DNA of 64,000 bases from contig OZ029916.1 in assembly GCA_964023275.1 (NCBI GenBank), forward strand, positions 13,384,607 to 13,448,606. Direction: 5' to 3'. Positions 55,531 to 64,000 of this stretch are shown here, in pieces. The position numbers were made by a program, and so were the translations under genes. The stretch's first letter is position 1. Each line of letters opens with the position of its first letter. This stretch comes from Norana najaformis (taxonomy: Eukaryota; Annelida; Clitellata; Crassiclitellata; Hormogastridae). The notes beneath the pieces were generated by a model. The model was given only the letters and a program-made list of their open reading frames with translations, had not been told where the DNA came from and searched no databases.

Positions 55531-55547
55531 CCTGTGTCACATGACCA

Positions 55548-55830
55548 AGAAAGTCTATGATGTCTAAAAAGAGACAGGGATCAGCACCACCCACATACAC
55601 TTCAACACAGTGCCACTTGGATCACTTCACATTTCAAATGATGAACAACAGGAGTTGCTTAAACCATCTTCCCTGCCAAAACTGTGCACACTTGAGCCCA
55701 TTCCAACCTTCTTCCTTCATGAATTTGTGGATGAAGTGTTCCCGTTCCTTGTGCAGCTCTACAGTTCATCACTGGCCGAAGAAGTTCCCATAAGTCCAAT
55801 AAGCATGCAATCGTTTTGTACTGTTGTATT
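55548..55830 (+). mobile_element. CR1/L2-like LINE fragment (region before the RT)
   Basis: It reads ISNDEQQELLKPSSLPKLC and LEPIPTFFLHEFVDEVFPFL, matching the block before the RT fingers (compare 62740-62840, SCEQDSMPPFLLKEFVDVLL). It is a separate truncated piece. Confidence 0.7.
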
Positions 55831-56184
55831 AACTCATTTGGCAAACTGTTTTTATACCCATTTGTTCAGATCAGTTAGACAGTCATGTGTGCAGTGCCTT
55901 TCTGAGGTAATTAAAACCCACTATGTTAAGTATCATGATAGATATACATACATACATATTACAACACATTTATTTTAAGTTTCTGGTCCACCCCTAAATT
56001 CTCCATAAGTAATAAACACAAAGGACCATTTATATTACCAAAACTGAATCTGAACACCTAAATTGCTTTGGTTGAGCACTGTTTGCAAAGTGAGCAGAAC
56101 CTAGCCAGTGACTCAAATTTATGATAAAGGCAAGTATTAAAAAAACAGTCTTCTAACTATGGACAATTAATTCCAAGAGCAAAC

Positions 56185-56338
56185 CTGGTCCTTGTTCTTT
56201 GTAAGGTGATTTGTCTGCAGTCGCCGTAGAAGTGGCACTCCATTTCTCGACTGGCGCTTCAAAGTCCAGTAGGCTTTCAGACGACTCAAAAAATCTTCCT
56301 TATTTTTAAGATTTACTCGACCAGCAATCTGCATCAAC
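56185..56338 (-). CDS. BRPF1: BRPF exon 3: basic linker with the [16 protein letters not shown] motif
   Basis: This exon of 154 nt follows acceptor TTTCTGTAG and ends at donor GACCAG|GTTTGC. Its first base completes the Thr codon split at the end of exon 2. It encodes [20 protein letters not shown] then [21 protein letters not shown], nearly the vertebrate BRPF sequence ([19 protein letters not shown]). In the family this block lies between the PZP module and the coiled coil and takes part in assembling the acetyltransferase complex. It ends in phase 0 and is followed by an intron of about 12.8 kb full of transposons. Confidence 0.96.
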
Positions 56339-56924
56339 CTACAGAAAGAGAACACATGCTCCCAATTTCTTTTGTTCCAGTATAACCATAATATAGGCAC
56401 CACTTTTGAGACTTTTCGACTTAATGGGACTATTCCAGTAAAGAACAATTTACAATTTGGGATAAGGGAGCCGCTACAGCACACAAATTTGGACTGGCTA
56501 TACAAGGGTCAATATCATCAGGACCTGCACTATGCATGATATGGAACAAATGACCCAAATGTACAATTTCTTCAGGGAACACTGGACAGATTACAAAAGA
56601 GTTTGGGGATGGTGGCCTAACCCTAACCAAAGCTATTCAATTTTCAAAAAGTTTGAATTAGTTCTTGAATACAAATATTTGAAGTACCTCGTTCTTCAAC
56701 CGAACATGAATTAAAAATGTTTATTCACTACACCTCTAATGTAAACATCTGGTTATTCATAGGTTTCCTGAGAGACACATAATTAAGACAATCTCAGCTG
56801 TTGGCAACCAGAAAAACCATGTGGTCCAAACTATGAGGACAACAGAAAGCAGTCTGTGGCAGACAAAGCCCAAAATATCAGCCAAACCAGATATTAAATA
56901 CTGATAGATAAAAGAGCAACTCAC

Positions 56925-57826
56925 GTGTCATTTGACAACACTGGAATTGAAATAGCTGGAGCAGATCTGCGTTTTTCTGCCAGAATTTTTCGTGCTTGCT
57001 TCATTTTCTCTCTGGATATGGCTTTGGCTTCAGCTGGTGTTGTTGCAGACTTTGAGTCCTCACCATTCATGTCATCACTGCTAAATGAGTGATTGATCAT
57101 TGGTTGGTAAGGGCTTATGTTCAACGGAGAGTGAACATCACAAAAAGCAGTTTTACACACAGTTGTAATGGAAATTCCATTGGCATCTGTTTCAGTGACT
57201 GGAATGATCTTCATGTAAAGCCCTGCCTGTTGAGCACAGGTCACATGGAAGGCTGTGTAGCAGCTTGGACGATGACACTGGATACTGGCCCCTGTCTGAC
57301 GTTGCCTACAGATGTAACACATCAGGCGCCAACGAGCAGATGGAATATTTTCAATACTATCTATAGGTTCCAAAAATACAGGGTTGGCAAAACACACTTC
57401 TGGAATCCACAGAGCACAGACAACGTGTGCCCATCGACCATCACTCGTCTGTTTAAAAGCTCCTCCCTTATTGGGACAAAGGCAACAGTCTACAGCCCTT
57501 GATGGTGACTGGAGACAGCGTCGACAGAGCCACTGTCCTTCTGGAATGTATGGGACACCATAGCACTCCTGATGCACAGCCAAGTTGCACATATCGCAGA
57601 ATAAAATGACATTGCTATTCTGGCATTCACCATCCATACAAATGACACACACAGCATCTTCATCAACAGATGATGAAGACAGACGATCTTTCTTACTAGG
57701 TGACTGTGATAAAAAGAAGGCTTCTTTCTCAAATCGATCCATCACCAGCTCAAATGTCTCATTCGATACTTCCGGAATGCTCTGTTTTTTACGAACCTCA
57801 TTTATCAGCTCCAGCCAGGCATAATC
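56925..57826 (-). CDS. BRPF1: BRPF exon 2: PHD1 - zinc knuckle - PHD2 (PZP) module
   Basis: This exon of 902 nt opens after acceptor TTTTTAG with [10 protein letters not shown], completing the acidic motif, then [16 protein letters not shown] as in all BRPFs. PHD1 starts at [13 protein letters not shown] and runs to QWLCRRC with the C4HC3 pattern and the characteristic [17 protein letters not shown] stretch. The zinc knuckle follows ([28 protein letters not shown]), then PHD2 ([39 protein letters not shown]). In the family PHD1 reads the unmodified H3 N-terminus and PHD2 binds DNA. The exon ends in a basic stretch ([19 protein letters not shown]), a family signature, and donor AC|GTGAGT. All zinc ligands I can locate are present, so the module looks functional. 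Confidence 0.98.
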
Positions 57827-57952
57827 CTAAAAACAAAAGTATTTTATCTGTGATAAATGTTATGTTAGAATATCACTATTATTTGAGCTACCAATGCTAC
57901 TTACACAGATTCCTTAGTAGGCATGGCCACAAATGGTTCAGTATTATCAGAA

Positions 57953-59383
57953 AATACTGTATTTTCACACATATATTGTACAGGTTATAGGAGATTTTAC
58001 AAGCCATGTCCCATGTGGGTTATCTTGGTGTGCAAGTTATACCAGTTTATCGTACACAGATGGTTACCATGAGCTTACTGCAGTTTCCAGGCGGTATTGT
58101 AACAAAAGTGCCGTAACTTGCAGAACACCAACAAATGAATTTATGACAGCTGGCAAAATAAAAAAATGACTGCCAAAGATTAAATTTGCTCTGACTTAAT
58201 TATTTTTTACCCTTTCCAAATTAAAGACTTGGTAATTTTTTTGTAAGTCGCATTGGTATCAGATTTAATTTCATGGTTCTACTTTACAACAGCCGACAAA
58301 AATACCTTACTGTAGCAACTAAAGATACTCATTAGAATGCAATTTTGAACTACTGTATTAACAAAAATAGCACAAGAATGTAGGAGTAACTTGTGTACTC
58401 TTAGTCTAAATATATAATCACTGACACAAAAGTTGATGTAGGCTAGTGTTCAGGCACTAATGCAGTCTTTGTCTGGCACAATGAATAGATATGCGTTATA
58501 AACACAAATGTATCTAATGACTGCACCTGATGCAATCTCATTTCCAGAAACGTTCTCTTTGTCAGCTGAAGCAAGAAGATTATAGATCTAAACAAAACAG
58601 TACTCCCATATCACTTAAAACATTGCTATCCTACCATGAGAAAGTTTGAAAATCTGCATTTCAATTAAATGTAACGAGAATGTAGTAAGATAAATCGCAC
58701 ATACCGGTTCAGTTGTCATGAGCTTGCAGTAAAGCTAAATTGCGTGTACCGGTTCCATTTTAAGACTAGTTAGCGTTTACAGACTAGCGCAGAAAGACCT
58801 TGCTTTTGGTCTGTGCATGCCTGCTCTGATTGAACTCGACGTTTTTTTATTAAATATGTCTTCTATTGCAGCAAGACGCGTTTCACCGACATTGCTACAT
58901 GGATCATCGTCAATAAGTAATTACATAATATTATGCATTAATATATTTTAGTCGATACATTTCTTACGATTGATTACATATGCACTATAACAACAAATGC
59001 AAAATGAGATTGCACCTGATGCAATCTCATTTCTTAAAACATTCCTTTTGTCACCTGATGCAAGTAAAGTAAAGACCTAAACAAAACTACACTCCCGTAG
59101 CATTTAAACCGTTGATATGCTGCTGACGGAAACTTTGAAATTCACATTTCAATTCAATGAGAATGTAGAAAAAAGAAATCACATGTAGTGATTTAGAAAT
59201 TTTAAGACATGGGTTAGCACTTGCCGACTGTTCCTCGTTTTTATGTTTTATGGTCTGTGCAGGCCTACAAGGTATATGCTTATGTGGGCCATCCCAAAGT
59301 TTCTTACACATCTGGCAAATTTCCGAAAGCTATATGTGTGTGCAGGTTATATGCGTAAGTGGGTTATATGCATGAAAATACGG
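57953..59383. mobile_element. Non-autonomous TIR element with internal duplication
   Basis: The left end TACTGTATTTTCACACATAT and the inverse of the right end TACCGTATTTTCATGCATAT match, both followed by GTTATA-type motifs. Inside, about 300 bp at 58521-58820 recurs at 58998-59270. Each copy contains GCACCTGATGCAATCTCATT; the second extends it to a perfect hairpin with 12-bp or longer arms (59003-59033). There is no coding sequence. No target duplication is clear. Confidence 0.65.
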
Positions 59384-59741
59384 TAATGTGGCTGGTGATG
59401 TTACTTACCAGTTCTTACCTTCACCAAGAAGTATTAAGTGCAGACCATGGTCAACATTCCAGACTGTCAAACAATTCCTGACAGACAATTCACACACAGC
59501 CTTCTCGATGCTGAGGAATTTGCTTATACACAAATTTAATTATTTAATAGCCAGGCAAGCATTAACTCAGAAATTCAGAACTTCCTGACCAAAAGTTTGA
59601 ACACTTCTGGTAAAACTCCTTTTCAGAGTTGGGTTGAATTCCTCCAATTAGAAGTCCTAAAGGGATGCTGCTCTTAAAGTTCTCTGACTGAATTAATAAA
59701 ATTCTCTTAATGAATGAGTAGCCCCAAGAATATAAATGTCC

Positions 59742-60379
59742 GAAGCAGGACGTTTTGGCGCCGCCGTTCTGGCGCTGACCGTTTTAGCATCACCGTTTTG
59801 CGCTTATAAACATAAACGCATTTCTCAGTCAGTGTAGTAAACGTAGTACATAACAGTTGACAATAAATGTTTATTTGTTTCTTCATGCCATAAATGCGCT
59901 ATCTTTGCTATCTTTGTTACTTTGTTTTAATGCAATTAGAAAAATGTAGCGTATCAAAGCTTCAATACATTATGACATAAAGGTAGTATATCAAAGTTGT
60001 CAAGGAATGTTCAATGAATATTGTTCAATGCGTTACATTTTGGTAAGCTGTACAGTCCACAGTTCATGAGTCCATCAAAAAATTATGTGATAGTCCTCTA
60101 AGGTACTCGATGATGTTTCGTTCTTTGTAACTCTCAACAATTGTCCTGATTCTGAGATCTGCGTCGACGTATTTTCTGCGCTTTACCGGCTAGAATATAT
60201 ATGCAACGCCGAGCAGTGCTTTATAATGAATTTGCTATGTGGATTAGTGTACCACACCAGTTTCATTACCGTATGTTAGCAAGTAAGTAAGCCCTTTTGT
60301 CGAGCCAAAATGGCCAACACCAAAACGGTGGCTCCAAAACGGCAGTGCCAAAACGGTGTTGCCAAAACGTCACGTACCG
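59742..60379. mobile_element. Non-autonomous TIR element, MULE-like (638 bp)
   Basis: The terminal region consists of iterated CCGTTTTGGC-like units about 15 bp apart (GACGTTTTGGCG, GCCGTTCTGGCG, ACCGTTTTAGC, ACCGTTTTGCG), mirrored at the right end. ATAAATGTCC flanks both sides (59732-59741 and 60380-60389), a 10-bp duplication. Duplications of 8-10 bp are usual for Mutator-like elements; the class is inferred. No coding sequence is present. Confidence 0.82.
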
Positions 60380-60677
60380 ATAAATGTCCATGTAATCTGC
60401 AGAAATACGAGGTTAATCTAGTGCATCTCTGAGATATCTAGGACTATCTGTTTTACACCAGGTTCTAGCAAATTACAAATTTTTACAAGATTATTTTGTT
60501 ATGTACTGAATGGCTTTCATCATGTTTAAGCTGAACCAATAAGCTCATGCCTCCAATTCACACTGATAGTTGATCTTGCAAGTGGAACAAATATTCATAA
60601 CAATAATGACTATGAGCATGGAGATTAAATGACTAATTAAGTTAAAATGACTAATTAAGTGAAAACAAGATGATCAC

Positions 60678-61289
60678 CTCTTCATCCATATCATATTCCA
60701 CCTCCTCATTTAGTTCTTCTGCTGTTTTTTCCACATATTTGTAATAAGCCATCTGCTGTGAAGCAGGCCGCTTAGCTGGCCTCACATACTCTTCCAGAAT
60801 TCTGAAGTCTGCCACTGGCATTTTAAGTGCATTTCCATCCCGTGACACATTTTTATCCACATGCAGCAAGCATGAATGAGAAACAGATTGTGACTGCTTA
60901 TCTATAATATCCAGTGGTTCACAACGATTGATTTTATACACTTTTCCATTTATATTAAACTCGATAACTTGTTTGGACTCAGTGGGAGAGAAGGCATCTT
61001 TAGTACAGGACTGAAGAAATTCTGGCAACACAGGCGATCCATCAACCTGACTACAATTCCAACGATTCCTTACACCTTTGCTTTCTGAGGCAGCAGGAGA
61101 TGAAGGATGGTCACCAGGAGGTGACATCTGGCTATCAACAGTTTGTTCATGGTCATAATTATACAAATGATATCGTATTCCAGCATATGACATATAACGC
61201 TTTCCACAGTTCTCCACAGGACAGTTGTAAGGTGGCTTTGTTGCTTTCAAGTTCTCACAGAACAATCGAAGGCTCAAATTCATTACCAT
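60678..61289 (-). CDS. BRPF1: BRPF exon 1: start codon, C2H2 finger, EPC-like N-terminus
   Basis: This is the first coding exon, 204 codons. The start at 61289 is chosen because the next residues (LFCENLKATKPPYNC) match the conserved BRPF N-terminus. A C2H2-type finger follows at residues about 22-48 (CPVENC, then H-x5-H in YHLYNYDH). Residues 50-105 are Ser/Pro-rich and probably disordered. The exon ends in EELNEEVEYDMDEE, the conserved start of the acidic BRPF motif that contacts the acetyltransferase in the family, followed by donor GAG|GTGATC. A TTTCCAG just upstream of the ATG could be an acceptor, so an untranslated first exon further right is possible. The phase (0) joins exon 2 exactly. 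Confidence 0.94.
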
Positions 61290-61839
61290 TGCTGGAAACT
61301 TTTAACGCAACCACTTATGAAATCTTGTTTCAGTTAATCATATCAAATGCATTTACTTTTGTGAAAAAATCTGAAATGAAAAAGACATTTACTAAGTTAA
61401 TAGAAAATCATCTTTTGAGATCCCTGCATCATGCACAATACTAATACAAGAAGTACACATCTGCACTGTAACTTAATAAATAAGCAAGTTTTTGCAAGTG
61501 TCCCAGAGAAACACTTCACAAAGTCGGAAATAAATCAAAATGGGGATAGACAATGCATTAGATCGGGCTGGAATTGCTGAATAATTAGGTGAAAACTGCA
61601 TCTTTCTATCACAAATACTAACAGAATTGCAATTTTTTTAAAGATGTAGATCCTTTCACCACTAGTTTCAAGAAATTGTGTGTTAAATTGTACCAAAACA
61701 TTGCTGTGCCTAGGCATTAGGAATGTTTATGGTAAATTCAAGCACACTCATATGCCTCTGAGTCTGCTATTGATGAAATTTTCATAGAAACTGTTAAGAC
61801 AAATATTTACATCACTTGGTCATTTGAGTTTTAAGCTTG
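61290..61839. other. Upstream of the BRPF start codon, no feature seen
   Basis: This holds the region before the first coding exon. I see no CpG-rich promoter and no confident untranslated exon. Confidence 0.45.
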
Positions 61840-62030
61840 TTTGTTTACTCGTCTAGGCTTTCTTATCCAACATAGTTTGACTTCTGGTTTCTCTGACTTC
61901 CCAGATTTCGACTGGCTACTCTAGTAGATTATGATCTACACTGAGTTTGCTTAATCATCGATTGATGCATTAAGCATTATGACGACAGGGCTATAGAAAT
62001 CATTAGATTATATCAGATTAGATTTCCATA
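61840..62030 (+). mobile_element. CR1-like LINE 3' end
   Basis: It shares GGTTTCTCTGAC and the following non-coding region with 31918-32040 and ends in ATTAGATTATATCAGATTAG, the tail type also seen at 26125. Confidence 0.55.
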
Positions 62031-62039
62031 ACAACTGAT

Positions 62040-62689
62040 GCACACAACTTCAAATTAGGACACCAAAGGGACATGCTAAATTAAGTTTTTGTTACAGGTC
62101 ATCATAATAAAATTGAATAAAAATACTCAGACAGTAAAACTACATGAGGACTTACAGTTTGAAAGCCAACACAAGGAGAAATATAAACATGAAAAGAACT
62201 CGTTATGACTTACTTTATGCCTACCTGCCTTCAGAATGCAATTCTCACAAATTAACTTTGCCAACTTTGTGAAGGTTTTCTCAAGCACAAATATTTATCT
62301 TAAGTAATTGACTTGCACTGGATTTCTGTTTCCCACTTTGTACATTTGTCTCATCAGAATTATACCAGTCAATCAGAGTCACAGGAATGAACTTCCTTTT
62401 CCGCAGGGATTGTTCTATGGTGTAACTTTGGTCTATAGGCAAATTATCACTGTTCTGTGAGTTGTATGCAGCTCATTTATACGAGGATCCCAGACAAACA
62501 CTATGCATTAAAGAACATGGGCTGGTTTTCTGTGCCTTACCTTCTTACCTATGTCTTGTGACAATTAATGATTCTAGATTATTACAAACAGCACAATGCA
62601 CAATCACTAAACAATGCAAACAGATCGTATAATCAGTAATTTATTGCCAAAGTTTCAATTTCCACTGCTCATCTTGCAGCTATTCATCA
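62040..62689. other. No feature seen
   Basis: AT-rich sequence without recognisable coding similarity or repeat edges. Confidence 0.45.
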
Positions 62690-64000
62690 TTTAATATTTC
62701 TTCAACAACTGCCAGATGCCGATCCTTCAACCGATCTCCATGGAGGGCTTACGCCAGCTGCTGCTAACACAGCCATCGAAATCTTGTGAACAGGACTCCA
62801 TGCCACCATTTCTTCTAAAGGAATTTGTGGATGTTTTACTACCTTTCTAATCTTTCTAACACTTAATGTTTAATGCTTCTTTGGGCGAGGGTTCCCTCCC
62901 AACCTCTCAGAAATGGGCCATTGTTTTTCCTTCCCTCAAACGCCCTGGCTTAGACATAAACAATATGTCCAACTATCGGCCCATCTCAGATTTATTCTTA
63001 CTATCACAATTGGTTGAAAAACACTTGTCAATGCAACTTATGTAATACCTTGAGGCTAACTCCCTCCTACCCAGCCAACAATCGGGCTTCCGAAGATCTC
63101 ACTTAACTGAATCAGTTATTACCCGCATCCTCTCGGATACTGTAGGGGCTTTCGACCGGGGGCATGTGACCCTTCTTGCCCTCTTTGATATTAATACTCC
63201 CTTCGACACTGTCGATCACAGTATTCTCCTGAAGCGCCTTGAGAAGTCTTTTGGCACCTCTGGCCCTGTGCTCTCATGGTTCTCCTCATTCCTATCAAGT
63301 TGCTCTCAGTCTGTCATTTTCGGCTCTACTCACTCCAGGTGGTCCATGGTAACAATGGGTCTTCCACAGGGCTCAGTCTTGGCTCCACTCCTTTTCATTC
63401 TCTATACATCTGACCTGAGTCTCATCCTGTCCTCAATGGGGTGGTGTCCCACCAACATGCTGACAACACCCAGGCAACATCCATGGCCCAGCCGCTGAGG
63501 AGGTTTCACTGGTTTGGAGGGTACTTGAGGCATTGGCGACACTTTAGGCTTGACTGAAATCTAATCGCCTTTGCCTAAATCCTAACAAGACCCAATTTAC
63601 CTGGCTTGGCAGTTCTGTCCAAGTTTCAAAGATCGATAAGATGAGCTTATCTTTATCTTTTCCCCATGTCTCTTTTTCCTCTTCAGTACGTGACCTGGGA
63701 ATGACTCTGGACCATGAGCTCACACTGCGAGAGCACATAAAGAACGTCTGTTGCTTGTTGCTCTTGCTTTTAACATCTACACAAATTCGCACCATCCAAC
63801 ACTCCCTCACGACCCAAGCCACAACTACCCAGGTTCATGCATTCATCTGCTCGAGAACTGATTTTGGCAATGCCATCCTCGTAGGCCTAGGATTCTCCTA
63901 CACTGCACAACTCCAGTCTGTCTTCAAAGCTGCGGCTCGCCTGATTGGTGGCATTCCTAAGTTTGGCCACATTTCTTCATTTGTGGAACAATTGCACTGG
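62690..64000 (+). mobile_element. CR1/L2-like LINE reverse transcriptase, running off the edge
   Basis: It reads EGSLPTSQKWAIVFPSLKRP, MSNYRPISDLFLLSQLVEKH, LLPSQQSGFRRSHLTESVIT, LFDINTPFDTVDHSILLKRL and MGLPQGSVLAPLLFILYTSD. The catalytic box is lost: the position of YADD reads HADN in a shifted frame near 63455. Stops and frameshifts follow to 64000. It is related to the 54.4-kb copy but more decayed, and covers the fingers region missing there. Confidence 0.85.

Larger units (their letters stand above)
12339..61289 (-). other. BRPF1: BRPF-family gene, partial (11 exons seen, 3' end outside window)
   Basis: This is the span of the only host gene recognised. In animals BRPF proteins are scaffolds of the MOZ/MORF and HBO1 histone acetyltransferase complexes: they bind unmodified H3 tails and DNA through the PHD-knuckle-PHD module and acetyl-lysine through the bromodomain. 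The eleven exons listed separately total about 3.62 kb of coding sequence (about 1208 codons), and all but one junction keep the reading phase. The PWWP domain that ends family members is absent, so the gene must continue left of position 1. Introns reach about 13 kb (56184 to 43361) and about 10.5 kb (28845 to 18285), filled with transposons. I cannot say which vertebrate paralogue it matches; invertebrates usually have a single BRPF gene, so the symbol means 'BRPF1-like'. Confidence 0.93.

Overview
This is a gene-poor, AT-rich, intron-dominated stretch of an animal genome, most likely an aquatic invertebrate; I cannot name the phylum. The evidence is spliced exons with GT/AG borders, a chromatin-reader gene found only in animals, and a dense mix of piggyBac, hAT, pogo/Tigger, Sola-like, RTE, CR1/L2 and SINE copies.

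One host gene is visible. It is a BRPF (BRPF1/BRD1/BRPF3, fly Br140) orthologue on the minus strand, from its start codon at 61289 leftwards past the window edge. Eleven exons with matching splice phases give the C2H2 finger, PHD-knuckle-PHD module, basic linker, coiled coil, bromodomain and post-bromodomain helices. The C-terminal PWWP exons are not in the window. Two exons (43007-43360 and 40153-40941) encode a charged insert of roughly 350 residues that vertebrate BRPFs lack or keep very short.

Everything else lies in its introns or downstream. 1-7 kb is a nested pile: an old minus-strand piggyBac (113-6999) split by a Tigger MITE, an hAT-like element and a second piggyBac inserted at TTAA. 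7-12 kb is an RTE LINE broken by a MITE and a third piggyBac, then a CR1/L2 endonuclease fragment. 14-20 kb holds LINE scraps, a tRNA-derived SINE with target duplications, another piggyBac and the inverted partner of the first Tigger MITE. 20.8-22.8 kb is a Ty3/Gypsy fossil. 23.2-25.2 kb is a hAT-like element with clear inverted ends and an 8-bp target duplication. 27-39 kb has piggyBac, Tigger, Sola-like, CR1 and RTE remnants between BRPF exons. 41-42.5 kb is a long fold-back element. 43.6-47.9 kb is a third hAT-like copy with another transposon, carrying an almost intact 532-residue ORF, inserted into it. 47.9-49.5 kb is a Ty3/Gypsy gag fossil. 51-55.8 kb is piggyBac then a fairly young CR1/L2 LINE. 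58-60.4 kb has two non-autonomous elements between BRPF exons 1 and 2. 62.7-64 kb is another CR1/L2 reverse transcriptase running off the edge.

The most interesting material is two multi-copy protein families that I know only as 'uncharacterized proteins'. Here the DNA itself shows they are transposases: one by inverted ends with an 8-bp duplication, the other by inverted ends, a 4-bp duplication and a recoverable empty site.
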